A stretch of 48,851 bases of DNA from Thermobifida fusca NBRC 14071 = JCM 3263 (GCF_001592045.1 NZ_BCWB01000006.1:1-48851), one strand, 5' to 3'. Counted from the first letter of the stretch, positions 1-8,501 are shown. Numbers and translations are program-made. The notes: generated by a model from the sequence alone, not told the origin.

Positions 1-794
1 AATGGCGGCGACGCAGACTGCCAGTGCTGGTAGGTGAGCCCCACGCACGTGGGGATGGACCGCATGTCCAACGAGGCCCATACCGGAGGCGACGGTGAGC
101 CCCACGCACGTGGGGATGGACCTCCCGGCCGGGCGCAGCCTACGCCGCCGTGGAGGTGAGCCCCACGCACGTGGGGATGGACCGCCGAGTCACAGGTGGT
201 GGCAGCACGCCGCCACCGTGAGCCCCACGCACGTGGGGATGGACCGCCATGCAGCGTGCCGTAGGTGGTGATGACAACGTGAGCCCCACGCACGTGGGGA
301 TGGACCGCCCACAATGTCCCTGATTCGGGTTGTCATCACGTGAGCCCCACGCACGTGGGGATGGACCGGTCATCCCGATCCCGGTCGGCCTCGGCTATCG
401 GTGAGCCCCACGCACGTGGGGATGGACCGGTCACGGTCGCCCGCGCTTCATCAGGGCAGGTGTGAGCCCCACGCACGTGGGGATGGACCGTTGGCGCGCG
501 CGGTGACGGCGCGCTCTAGGGCGTGAGCCCCACGCACGTGGGGATGGACCTCAGATCCGACCACGCCGGCGCCATGTGCGCGAGTGAGCCCCACGCACGT
601 GGGGATGGACCGACGACGCGGCCGTCGTCGAATACCGGCGGCTCATGCTCCCCACGCACGTGGGGATGGACCGAGGACAGCAACGTGGAGCGCGAGATCG
701 TCTCCATGCTCCCCACGCACGTGGGGATGGACCGCGGGGCGTTTCTTTTCTCGAACGGGTCCATCCATGCTCCCCGCACACGTGGGGCTAGGCC
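1..794 (+). CRISPR. Type I-E CRISPR array, leader-distal end
   Basis: Thirteen 28-nt repeats start at 34, 95, 156, 218, 279, 340, 401, 462, 523, 584, 645, 706 and 767. The repeat reads GTGAGCCCCACGCAC then GTGGGGATGGACC, with the stem CCCCAC/GTGGGG typical of subtype I-E. The period is 61 nt (62 once, where the spacer at 184-217 is 34 nt); other spacers are 33 nt. Positions 1-33 are exactly one spacer long, so the array continues beyond the left edge. Ten of the 12 internal spacers begin with G, which in I-E systems is the PAM-derived base or the 29th repeat base. The last three repeats are degenerate and the final one is the most altered, so transcription should run left to right with the leader outside the window. 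No cas gene is present here. Confidence 0.98.
645..794 (+). repeat. Variant terminal CRISPR repeats
   Basis: The repeats at 645-672, 706-733 and 767-794 begin ATGCT instead of GTGAG. The first two are otherwise identical to the main repeat. The last also carries CCCCGCACACGTGGGG in the stem region and ends GGCTAGGCC instead of GGATGGACC. The stem can still form, with one G-U pair in the last repeat. Degeneration at the leader-distal end is usual; a shared change in three consecutive repeats suggests an older repeat generation. Confidence 0.9.
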
Positions 795-924
795 GATTTG
801 TTTCGTTCTGTGTGAGCGAAGGTGGGAGGTAATGCCTGGGGTTTGAAGACGGATGTTTTCTCTGCGGACGGCTTTAGCGCTGGTCGTTTCCTGGGCAGCT
901 GGTTTTCGCGGGCGAGGCGGGCGC

Positions 925-1698
925 CTACACTCCGCGGAGCCAGCGTCCGGCGAGCGTGCCGTCCGATTCCACCAGCAGTCTGGGAACAAACGTCCGTTCG
1001 AGCGGCTTACCGGCAAGTAGTCTCAGCCGGTCGCCAGCCACGATGCGGGGTGCGAGCGTCAGGCACAGCTCGTCCACCAGGTCGGCGTCGACCAGGTCGT
1101 GCATCAGGTGCGGTCCGCCTTCGCACAAGACCCGGCGCAGGCCCTGCTGGGCGAGCGCGTCCAGTGCGGCACGGAGGTCGACGCGGTCCTCTCCGAGCAC
1201 GAGGACCCGGTCGTCGCCCAGCGCCTGGCGGACCTCGTCCAGGGCAGCGGAGTCCGCGGCACGGCAGGTGAGCAGCATGACTTCGCCGGCGTCCTCCTGG
1301 TGTTCGAGGAGCGACGGCGGGAGGTTCGCAGAACGGCTGACCACCGCGATCACCGGGTGGGGGCGTTGCCCGGCGCGGCGTACGGCACGCCACCGCACCG
1401 CGGTCCGGGCCCGCTGGTACTCTTCGGTGCGCACGGTTCCTGCGCCGGCGACGATCACATCGGACAGGGCGCGGATGAGGGAGAAGAGGATCCGGTCCGC
1501 GCCGGTGTTGATCGACCCAGAGCGGCCGTCGTCCCCGGTGACCGCGCCGTCCAGGGTGGTTACGAAGTTGGCGCGCACCCACGGCCGCTCTGCCACGGTC
1601 TCCTCCGGGTACGCGTACAGGGCGGCGAGTTCCGCCTCGGTGAGGTCCTGGCCGGGCTGGGCGACGGCAGGGTCCACCTCGTTCAGCAGGATGCGCAC
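925..1698 (-). CDS. RibD C-terminal-domain (pyrimidine reductase family) protein
   Basis: A 257-residue protein made of one RibD_C/dihydrofolate-reductase-like domain. Family landmarks are NFVTTLDGAVTG near residues 44-55, GAGTVRTEEY near 84-93 and VLCEGGPHLMHDL near 189-201. The best-known members are the reductase half of RibD (NADPH reduction of the ribosylaminopyrimidine in riboflavin synthesis), but the deaminase half is missing and many stand-alone actinobacterial copies have unknown substrates. The start is GTG at 1698 with an AGAGAGG-like Shine-Dalgarno about 10 nt upstream. It is the last gene of a leftward run after the FolP-like and dioxygenase-like genes (28 nt gap), so co-transcription is likely. 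The family is sure, the substrate is not. Confidence 0.85.
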   Translation of the reverse strand: MRILLNEVDPAVAQPGQDLTEAELAALYAYPEETVAERPWVRANFVTTLDGAVTGDDGRSGSINTGADRILFSLIRALSDVIVAGAGTVRTEEYQRARTAVRWRAVRRAGQRPHPVIAVVSRSANLPPSLLEHQEDAGEVMLLTCRAADSAALDEVRQALGDDRVLVLGEDRVDLRAALDALAQQGLRRVLCEGGPHLMHDLVDADLVDELCLTLAPRIVAGDRLRLLAGKPLERTFVPRLLVESDGTLAGRWLRGV

Positions 1699-1725
1699 GA
1701 CGGCTTGCCTCTCTTGTTCTCGGTG

Positions 1726-2367
1726 TTACCAGCGCCATTCAGCGACCACGTACATCACCCCGTACGGGTCGTCGGCGTAGTGCACCTCAACGCGCGGTGG
1801 GGTGTGCTGTGCGGCGGCGGCCCCGGCAAGCACCTGCCAGGCGGCCCGGCCTTCCGCGAGGAGGTCGCGGGCCAGGTCAGCGTCGAGTGCAGCCAGTTGC
1901 TGGGCGTCACCGCTGCGGAGGGCCGTGACGAGGCCGGCGTCGAACGGGTGGGCGCGCTCGTCAAAGTGGCCGGGGGCTTTGGGGCTGCGCCGTGCGCTGC
2001 CGTCCCCTAGCACGAGCAGGGCTGTGGGTCGGGAGGAGGCTGCGAGGTCTTGGCCGCGGCGCAGGCATTCCTCGGTGGGGGTGGTGTCCGCGACCGGGTG
2101 CAGTTCTACTGGCCCGGTCCACTGGGCGTCGTCTAGGAGGCGGAGGCCTACGCGCAGGCTCCACGGCAGTCCGCCCGCCAGGTCGGGGCGGGTCGTGCCA
2201 GGGACGGCGGGTGCCCCGCCGATGAGGGCGACGTGTTCGGCGCCGTGCAGGACCCGGTCGACCGCGGTGCGGCACGCTGCGCGCAGTTCAGCGGCTGCGT
2301 CGTGCTGCCCGGTGAGTTCACGCAGAAGCAACGGAGGATGCGGACAGACCGCTGCGGCTGTGATCAC
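1726..2367 (-). CDS. Class III extradiol dioxygenase subunit B-like protein
   Basis: A 213-residue protein resembling the LigB/MEMO fold. It opens with a CPHPPLL motif near residues 8-14 that supplies the usual N-terminal histidine. It also carries a LGDGSARRSP block followed by HFDERAHPFD, where further histidines and acidic residues sit, and ends with YADDPYGVMYVVAEW. Members of this compact actinobacterial family are annotated by homology only; no substrate is established and I do not claim ring-cleavage activity. GTG at 2367 is preferred because GGAAGA lies just upstream and the family motif begins right after it; a longer reading frame upstream overlaps the preceding gene. It lies 13 nt after the FolP-like gene. 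Confidence 0.75.
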   Translation of the reverse strand: MITAAAVCPHPPLLLRELTGQHDAAAELRAACRTAVDRVLHGAEHVALIGGAPAVPGTTRPDLAGGLPWSLRVGLRLLDDAQWTGPVELHPVADTTPTEECLRRGQDLAASSRPTALLVLGDGSARRSPKAPGHFDERAHPFDAGLVTALRSGDAQQLAALDADLARDLLAEGRAAWQVLAGAAAAQHTPPRVEVHYADDPYGVMYVVAEWRW

Positions 2368-2380
2368 CTGATCGTCTTCC

Positions 2381-3241
2381 CTACGCAAGTCCGCGCACAG
2401 CCCGGGAGGGGGCGCGGAGTCCTTTGATACTGCTGACCATGTCCAGCACCTGGCGGGTCTCGACCACCTGGTGGACCCGGTAGACGCGGGCACCGTGCCA
2501 GGCGCACACGGCGGTTGCTGCCAGCGTGCCTACCAGGCGCTCCTCGACGGGCAGGTCGAGGGTTTCCCCGACGAAGTCTTTGTTCGACAGGGACACCAGC
2601 ACCGGCCATCCGGTCGCGGTCATCTCGTTGAGCCGGCGGGTGACTTCCAGCGAGTGGCGGGTGGTTTTCCCGAAGTCGTGGGCGGGGTCGATGAGGATGC
2701 GGGAGCGGTCGACGCCGAGTGCCACGGCGCGTTCCGCGAGTGCCACGGTGTCGCGGATCGCGGACTGGACGACGTCGTCGTAGTGGACGCGGTGCGGCCG
2801 GGTGCGGGGACGCACCCCGCCTGTGTGGGTGCAGACGAGGCCCACGTCGAATTCGGCGGCGACTTCCGCTAGGGCCGGGTCGTAGCCGCCCCACGCGTCG
2901 TTGAGCAGGTCGGCTCCGGCCTGGCAGACTTCGCGGCCTACTTCGGCGCGCCACGTGTCGACGCTGATGACGATGTCGGGGTAGGCGTCGCGGACTTTCG
3001 CTACGAATCCTGCGACTCGCCGGATCTCTTCGGCGACGGGGATCTCTTCGCCGGGTGCGGCTTTGACGCCCCCGATGTCGACGATGTCGGCTCCTTCTGC
3101 GACGACCTGGTGGACCCGGTCGAGGGCGCGTTCCTCTTCCCAGGTGGCGCCCCGGTCGTAGAAGGAGTCGGGGGTGCGGTTGACGATCGCCATGACGAGC
3201 ATCTGGTCGTCGGTGAACGTGCGACTGCCCAGTCTCAGCAT
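2381..3241 (-). CDS. Dihydropteroate synthase family protein, FolP2-type
   Basis: A 286-residue TIM-barrel pterin-binding protein. MAIVNRTPDSFYDRG near residues 16-30 corresponds to the pterin/pyrophosphate loop of dihydropteroate synthase, followed by DIVDIGG, SVDTWRAEV, LLNDAWGG and ILIDPAHDFGKT. The VNRTPDSF form is what I associate with the actinobacterial second copy (FolP2), some of which lack measurable dihydropteroate synthase activity, so a role in folate synthesis is not assured. The ATG at 3241 has GAGAGGGG upstream and begins the conserved sequence; the upstream in-frame extension is arginine/proline-rich and looks non-coding. First gene of the leftward trio ending at 925. Confidence 0.8.
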   Translation of the reverse strand: MLRLGSRTFTDDQMLVMAIVNRTPDSFYDRGATWEEERALDRVHQVVAEGADIVDIGGVKAAPGEEIPVAEEIRRVAGFVAKVRDAYPDIVISVDTWRAEVGREVCQAGADLLNDAWGGYDPALAEVAAEFDVGLVCTHTGGVRPRTRPHRVHYDDVVQSAIRDTVALAERAVALGVDRSRILIDPAHDFGKTTRHSLEVTRRLNEMTATGWPVLVSLSNKDFVGETLDLPVEERLVGTLAATAVCAWHGARVYRVHQVVETRQVLDMVSSIKGLRAPSRAVRGLA

Positions 3242-3568
3242 CGGCCCTAACCCCTCTCTCAGCGTCCGGCACTTGTGCCGACGGTTGCGCTCCTGGGACG
3301 GCTGGCGCGCGGGGTGGTCGCGGCTGCCAGGGTGCGGTGTCCTGTGGGAGCGGTGTGTGGCCGGGGGATGCGCGCCGCGTTCCAGGGTGGGGCAGCGGCA
3401 TGTGTTGCTTCGCGGTTTCCGCGGTCCCACCCCACCACGCGTCGTCCTTTCAGTTGTGTCCTTCCCCCGCCGCGGGTACTAACGAGGGCTGGCCGCCATG
3501 CTACCCAGCGGGGTGTGCGGATGCCGCAGCAGCGCGGGGTTCTGGTGCGCCTGCCTGGTGTGCGGCGG
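3242..3568. other. Intergenic stretch between CitE-like and FolP-like genes
   Basis: 327 nt with no supportable gene on either strand. It must hold the promoter of the leftward folP-type operon and the end of the leftward MaoC-CitE transcript. A small hairpin, GGCAC-TT-GTGCC with flanking GTC/GAC (3264-3282), sits in the probable folP leader. I found no clear sigma-70 boxes and none of the AT-rich palindromes seen after 9 kb. Confidence 0.5.
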
Positions 3569-4396
3569 CTAGGTGCGGGCGCGGCGCAGGATGGCGCGGG
3601 CCTGGCGCAGCAGCGGCTCGTCGATCATTCTGCCCTGGTAGCGGAACACTCCTGAGGGGGCTTGTTGGGCGGCTGCCACCACACCGCGTGCCCACGCCAC
3701 GGAGGTCGGGTCGGGGGCGAATGCGGCGCGGACGGGGTCGACTTGGACGGGGTGGATGCACAGGCGGGCGGAGAACCCTGCTTGGGCGGCTTCGGCGGAC
3801 GATTTGGTGAGTCCGGCGACGTCGTCCAGGTCGAGGTAGACGGTTTCGATGGCGGGGCGGTGTGCTGCAGCGGCGGCGAGGAGCACGTGGGAGCGGGCGT
3901 GCCGGGCCACATCGTGGTAGGTGCCGTCGGAGCGGCGGCTCGTGGTTCCGCCTAGGTCCGCGATGAGGTCTTCTGCGCCCCAGGTCAGCGCGGCGCAGGA
4001 GGGGGAGGCGGCGAGGCGTGGTGCGGCGAGGATTCCGGCGGCGGTTTCGCAGAGGGCGATGACGCGGGCGGGGGCGAGTGCCTCGAGGTCTTCGGGGCGT
4101 TCCGCTTTCGGCAGCATCACCAGGCGGGCTCCGGCGGCGCGTACTGCGGCGACGTCCGCTTCCCACCACGGGGTTCCTGGCGCGTTGACGCGTACGATCA
4201 CCCGGTCCGGGTCGAGGTCGGCGAGTGCGGCGGTGACGAGGTCCCGGGCTCGGTCTTTGTGTTCGGGGGCAACGCTGTCTTCGAGGTCCAGGATGGCCGC
4301 GTCGGCGCGTGCCACGGCTTTAGCGTAGCGGTCGGGCCGGTCTGCCGGGCAGAACAGGAGTGCCGGGCCGGGCAGGTCTGCGAGGGTGTTGTTCAT
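3569..4396 (-). CDS. HpcH/HpaI aldolase family, CitE-like CoA-ester lyase
   Basis: A 275-residue TIM-barrel lyase of the CitE family, which cleaves or forms beta-hydroxyacyl-CoA thioesters (malyl-CoA, citramalyl-CoA, citryl-CoA) using Mg2+. Visible landmarks are [18 protein letters not shown] near residues 34-51, [10 protein letters not shown] near 68-77, [11 protein letters not shown] near 93-103, the metal-binding glutamate in ALCETAAG, and the metal-binding aspartate region [14 protein letters not shown]. Its ATG overlaps the TGA of the MaoC-like gene by 4 nt (4393-4396), so the two are translationally coupled. The pair is duplicated at 37143-38533, where the proteins are clearly related but not identical. 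Substrate unknown; citramalyl-CoA or methylmalyl-CoA are reasonable candidates. Confidence 0.85.
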   Translation of the reverse strand: MNNTLADLPGPALLFCPADRPDRYAKAVARADAAILDLEDSVAPEHKDRARDLVTAALADLDPDRVIVRVNAPGTPWWEADVAAVRAAGARLVMLPKAERPEDLEALAPARVIALCETAAGILAAPRLAASPSCAALTWGAEDLIADLGGTTSRRSDGTYHDVARHARSHVLLAAAAAHRPAIETVYLDLDDVAGLTKSSAEAAQAGFSARLCIHPVQVDPVRAAFAPDPTSVAWARGVVAAAQQAPSGVFRYQGRMIDEPLLRQARAILRRART

Positions 4397-4905
4397 CGCT
4401 GCTCCTCGGGGAGGCGCAGCATGAGCGCGGTGCGTTCCACGCGGGCTACGAGGGTTCCGTCCTGGTTGTGGGCGCGGTGTTCGAAGCGGACGACGCCGTT
4501 GTTGGGCCGGGACTGGGACAGGCGTTTGTCGAGGACGCGGGTTTCGGCGTACAGGGTGTCGCCGACGAACACGGGGTGGGGGAAGGACACTTCGCCGAAG
4601 CCGAGGTTGGCGACCGTGGTGGCCTGGGTGAGCTGGTTGACGCTCAATCCGACCAGGGTGGAGAGGGTGAACAGGCTGTTGACGAGGGGTTTGCCGAACT
4701 CGGTGGCCGCGCTGAAGTGAGCGTCCAAGTGGAGGCTCTGCGGGTTCATGGTCAGGGTGCTGAACAGGACGTTGTCAGCGTCGGTGATGGTGCGTCCGGG
4801 ACGGTGGACGTAGATCACCCCGGTCTGCAGTTCTTCGTAGTACAGGCCTCGTTGTTCGATGCGGGCTTCGCGGTGTGCGGTGGCGTCGCCTGGTTCCGCT
4901 GTCAT
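4393..4905 (-). CDS. MaoC family dehydratase/hydratase
   Basis: A 170-residue single hot-dog-domain protein. The hydratase-2 motif appears as [13 protein letters not shown] near residues 52-64: the catalytic histidine is present but the usual Asp (D-x-N-P-x-H) is Asn. The same Asp-to-Asn change occurs in the paralogue at 37143-37622, suggesting a subfamily trait rather than an error. Known MaoC partners of CitE lyases hydrate itaconyl-CoA or mesaconyl-CoA. The start ATG at 4905 has GAGGAG upstream. It is the first gene of the leftward MaoC-CitE pair and lies 234 nt from the divergent GNAT-synthetase gene, an interval that must contain both promoters. Confidence 0.85.
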   Translation of the reverse strand: MTAEPGDATAHREARIEQRGLYYEELQTGVIYVHRPGRTITDADNVLFSTLTMNPQSLHLDAHFSAATEFGKPLVNSLFTLSTLVGLSVNQLTQATTVANLGFGEVSFPHPVFVGDTLYAETRVLDKRLSQSRPNNGVVRFEHRAHNQDGTLVARVERTALMLRLPEEQR

Positions 4906-5139
4906 CGGCTCCTCCTCATCCCGGCGGTCGCTTGTGGCTCCCTTCCCTGGGACGGCCCTACCCTATCGCCGCTGGCTTGTGGGGGAAACGGTCGCGTTGC
5001 GGGGAGTTGCGGGACCAAGGGCCCTGAGCGGGGTGCTTTGGACCGGGATTCGGGGGTAGTGCGCCGGGCAGGAGAGGGACGAGGAACGTCCCGGTACGTC
5101 CGGGGCGCACTGCGCCACTCCGTGAGGAAAGGTGACCGC

Positions 5140-7803
5140 ATGACCATCGACGTCGGAGCCGACGCAGCCCACGCCTTGCTCACCGACGGCACGATTGTGC
5201 TGGTGCGTCCCGCCTACGCGGAAGACGAGCCGCAGGTCCGGGCGATGCACGAGGCGATGTCTCCGGAAAGCCGTCGGATGCGGTTCTTCAGCTCGGGTAC
5301 TGCCACGATCAGCGAGTTGTCGCGTCGTATCTGCGCGGCCCCTAGTCGCGGCCATCAGGCGCTGCTTGCGGTTCTCGACGACGAGGTGATCGGCGCGGCC
5401 AGCTATGACACGATCGGCCGGTCGGATGTGGCTGAGGTGGCGCTTGCCGTGGCCGACCAGTTCCAGGGCAAAGGGGTCGGCACTCTGTTGTTGGAGCATT
5501 TGGCGTCCCGGGCCCGCAGGAACGGCGTCACCACTTTCTATGCGGATGTGCTGCCCGACAATCACGCGATGCTGCGGGTGTTTTCTGATATTGGTCTGCG
5601 CCCGCAGCAGCGTGTCGACCGGGGCATGGTGGAGGTGACGATTCCGCTTACCCCGGATGACCGCTACTTGGATGCGGTGGGCATGCGGGAAGCGGTTGCG
5701 GGCCAGCAGAGCCTGCAGCGGCTGCTGCGTCCCGCCTCGGTGGTGGTGATCGGCGGTACTCGGCGTCAGGTTTCGGTAGGTAACGCGATTCTCCGCAATA
5801 TCCGCGCTAGCGGGTTCACGGGACGCTTGTATGCGGTGCATCCCCATGCCGCGGCTGTGGCGGACGTGTCTGCGGTTCCGTCCGTGGCTGACCTGCCGGA
5901 GGTCCCGGATCTGGCGGTGGTGTCGGTGCCGCCGGACGCGGTGCTGGATGTGGCCCGTGCTTGTGGGGAGCAGGGGGTGGGCGCGCTCGTCGTCATCACC
6001 GCGGATTTGGACACGGAGACCAGTCAGGAGCTGCTTGCCGTGTGCCGTCGGCACGGGATGCGGCTGGTGGGGCCGAACTGTTTCGGGGTGGCGTCGCTGA
6101 GCGACGGTGTCCGGTTGCAGGCGACGTTTGCTGCGGAGGCTCCGCGTCCGGGGCAGGCCGGTCTGGTCGTGCAGTCCGGGGGGATCGGTATCACGCTGCT
6201 GGAGCACTTGTCCCGGTTGGATGTCGGCATTTCCTCGTTCGTGTCTACCGGCAACAAGTTGGATGTCAGCAGTAACGACTTGCTGCAGTGGTGGGAGGAC
6301 GACCCGGACACCGCGATGGCGATCATGCACGTGGAGTCGTTCGGGAATCCGCGTAAGTTCTCTCGGATTGCTCGGCGGTTGGGGCGGCGCAAACCGATCC
6401 TAACTGTGGTGGCGGGGCGTTCCACGGCTGGGCAGCGGGCCGCGGCCTCGCACACGGGGGCGTCGCTGACTCCCGCGTTGACGACGGAGTCGTTGTTCGA
6501 GCAGGCGGGGGTGGTGGCTGCGCGGAGTCTTGACGAGCTGGTGGGTACTGCCGCGTTCTTGGCCCACCAGCCGTTGCCGTCTGGGCCGCGGGTTGCGATC
6601 GTGACCAACGCGGGAGGCACGGGGGTGCTGGCGGCGGATGCGTGCGCGGATGTGGGGTTGGAGGTTCACGAGCTGAGCGAGGAGGTTCGCCTCGAGCTCG
6701 AGGAGCTGCTGCCTGCGGGGGCGGCGTGCGCGAACCCGATCGATACCACGCCTGCGGCCAGCAGTGACCAGTTGCGGGCCTGTTTGGAGCGGCTTGCTGC
6801 TGCTGCGGAGGTGGACGCGATCATCGCGATCATGGTGCGGACTGCGCTGGCTGATCCGCTGCCGGTGGTGGCGACCATGGCCGGAGGGGTTCCGGTGGCC
6901 GCGGTCGCGCCCCACCAGGCGGAAGCTGTGACGCTCTTGTCCGCGGGAGGGCACTCGGTGCCTTCGTACAACGATCCTCGGGCGGCTGCTGCTGCGCTGG
7001 GGCATGCGTGGCGGCGGGCCCGGTGGTTGGCTCGTCCGGCTGGTTCGGTGCCGTCGCTGCAGGCGGTCGCGGTGGAGCGGGCCCGGGATATCGTGCAGGA
7101 ATTCCTGAAACGGCATCCGGAGGGCGGTTGGCTGCCGTTGGATCAGACGATGGAGGTGCTGGGCTGCTACGGGGTCACGGTCGCGCCGTGGCAGTGGACC
7201 CACACCCCGGAGGAGTCGGTGCGGGCCTGGCGGGAGTTGAACAGCCCGGTGGCGTTGAAAGCGGACGTGGCCGGGGTGGTGCACAAGAAGCGGGCGGGTG
7301 CGCTGCGTCTCGACTTGTCGGGTGCGGAGCAGGTGCGGAACGCGCACGCGGAACTGATCTCCCGGTTCGGGTCCCGGCTTCGTGGTGTCTTGGTGCAGGC
7401 GATGGCGCCGCGCGGGTTCGAGGTGCTGCTTGGGCTGGCTCAGCAGCCTGTGTTCGGTCCGGTTCTGGTGTGCGGGTTGGGCGGCACGTATACCGAGGCG
7501 CTGCGTACGCGGGCGGCGCGGCTGGCCCCGTTGACTGACGTGGACGCTGCGGAGTTGGTGCGGTCGGTGCCTGCGCTGCGCACGCTCGGCGAGGGCGATG
7601 AGGAGAAGGCGGTGGATCTGGATGCGCTGCGGGATATGGCGCTGCGGTTGTCCCAGTTGGCCGTGGATCTGCCGCAGGTCTCGGAGTTGGACATGAACCC
7701 GGTTTTGGCGACTCCGTCGAGTGCGATGTGTGTGGACGCCCGCATCCGGGTGACGGTTCCTCCCTCCAGCGACCCCTATCTGCGGTCGCTGCGGCCGCTG
7801 TGA
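5140..7803 (+). CDS. GNAT acetyltransferase fused to ADP-forming acyl-CoA synthetase (Pat-like)
   Basis: An 887-residue fusion. Residues about 17-170 form a GNAT acetyltransferase domain with the acetyl-CoA loop Q109-GK-G112-V-G114. Residues about 195-320 are a CoA-binding Rossmann domain, about 335-600 the succinyl-CoA-synthetase-like region and about 650-880 an ATP-grasp domain ending in SELDMNPV. This architecture matches protein lysine acetyltransferases of the Pat/PatZ group, which typically inhibit acyl-CoA synthetases, although here the GNAT domain is N-terminal. The synthetase phospho-histidine is retained as H438 in ASHTGAS. ATG 5140 is chosen over longer upstream frames because GGAAAGG lies just before it and the GNAT homology begins there. 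The CBS-BON gene follows after 56 nt. Confidence 0.9.
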   Translation: MTIDVGADAAHALLTDGTIVLVRPAYAEDEPQVRAMHEAMSPESRRMRFFSSGTATISELSRRICAAPSRGHQALLAVLDDEVIGAASYDTIGRSDVAEVALAVADQFQGKGVGTLLLEHLASRARRNGVTTFYADVLPDNHAMLRVFSDIGLRPQQRVDRGMVEVTIPLTPDDRYLDAVGMREAVAGQQSLQRLLRPASVVVIGGTRRQVSVGNAILRNIRASGFTGRLYAVHPHAAAVADVSAVPSVADLPEVPDLAVVSVPPDAVLDVARACGEQGVGALVVITADLDTETSQELLAVCRRHGMRLVGPNCFGVASLSDGVRLQATFAAEAPRPGQAGLVVQSGGIGITLLEHLSRLDVGISSFVSTGNKLDVSSNDLLQWWEDDPDTAMAIMHVESFGNPRKFSRIARRLGRRKPILTVVAGRSTAGQRAAASHTGASLTPALTTESLFEQAGVVAARSLDELVGTAAFLAHQPLPSGPRVAIVTNAGGTGVLAADACADVGLEVHELSEEVRLELEELLPAGAACANPIDTTPAASSDQLRACLERLAAAAEVDAIIAIMVRTALADPLPVVATMAGGVPVAAVAPHQAEAVTLLSAGGHSVPSYNDPRAAAAALGHAWRRARWLARPAGSVPSLQAVAVERARDIVQEFLKRHPEGGWLPLDQTMEVLGCYGVTVAPWQWTHTPEESVRAWRELNSPVALKADVAGVVHKKRAGALRLDLSGAEQVRNAHAELISRFGSRLRGVLVQAMAPRGFEVLLGLAQQPVFGPVLVCGLGGTYTEALRTRAARLAPLTDVDAAELVRSVPALRTLGEGDEEKAVDLDALRDMALRLSQLAVDLPQVSELDMNPVLATPSSAMCVDARIRVTVPPSSDPYLRSLRPL

Positions 7804-7859
7804 CCGGGGCGCAGCCTGGGGAGGGGGTGTGACGGCGGGCGGACCGTGAAGGGGTGACC

Positions 7860-8501
7860 ATGGCCAGCACTGTCGGCGACCTGATGACCACGCATGTTGT
7901 GGCCGCGTTCGAGGAGGCGGGGTTTAAGCGGCTCGCTGTGTCGTTGCGGATGAACGGGGTGAGCGCGCTTCCGGTGCTGGACGCCGACCAGCGGGTGGTG
8001 GGGGTGGTCTCCGAGAGTGACCTGCTGGCCTGGCTTGCCGCGCCGAACTTGGATGAGGCGGTGTTCGCGGGTGACATGCCCGAGGAGCCGGTTGCGCGGG
8101 ATTTGATGAGCACGCCCGCGATCACGATCACGGAGGGTGCGTCGCCGCGGGAGGCTGCCGAGCGGATGCGCCGTCACCGGATTAAACGGCTGCCGGTGGT
8201 GACTGAGGACGGGAAGCTGCTGGGTATTGTCAGCCGTTCTGACCTGCTGCGTGTCTATTTCGTCTCTGACGGTGAGCTGCGGGAGACGGTGGAGCGGGAG
8301 GTTGTGCGCGGGGAGTTCGACCTGCCGGGGGTGGCCGTGTCGGTGGAGCGCGGTGTGGTCACGTTGGACGGCACGGTGCCGGTGCGTTCGCTTATTCCGC
8401 GGCTGATCCGCGCGGTGCGTCGGGTGGAGGGTGTGGTGCGGGTGCATGACCGGCTCGCTTATGACACTGACGACTTAGTGCCGTTGCAGCGGGCACGGTG
8501 A
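7860..8501 (+). CDS. CBS domain-pair protein with C-terminal BON domain
   Basis: A 213-residue cytoplasmic protein. Two CBS motifs occupy about residues 5-55 (VGDLMTTHVV, LPVLDADQRVVGVVSESDLL) and 80-135 (ARDLMSTPAITI, LPVVTEDGKLLGIVSRSDLL), the Bateman pair that binds adenine nucleotides. Residues about 145-200 form a BON domain with VAVSVERGVVTLDGTVP. Actinobacterial CBS-BON proteins are often stress- or hypoxia-linked, but no partner is established. Next to an acetyl-CoA-sensing Pat-like protein, energy-state sensing is a plausible inference. ATG 7860 is preferred over GTG 7854 because GAAGGGG ends 6 nt before it. Confidence 0.88.
   Translation: MASTVGDLMTTHVVAAFEEAGFKRLAVSLRMNGVSALPVLDADQRVVGVVSESDLLAWLAAPNLDEAVFAGDMPEEPVARDLMSTPAITITEGASPREAAERMRRHRIKRLPVVTEDGKLLGIVSRSDLLRVYFVSDGELRETVEREVVRGEFDLPGVAVSVERGVVTLDGTVPVRSLIPRLIRAVRRVEGVVRVHDRLAYDTDDLVPLQRAR

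Noticed and set aside
140-1016. Several reading frames on both strands through the CRISPR array
   Set aside because: They only translate the repeat unit again and again (for example SIPTCVG or PHVRG repeats) and have no independent support.
4360-5139. N-terminal extension of the GNAT-synthetase frame upstream of 5140
   Set aside because: It is antisense to the MaoC-like gene and lacks homology; a good ribosome binding site and the GNAT domain start at 5140.
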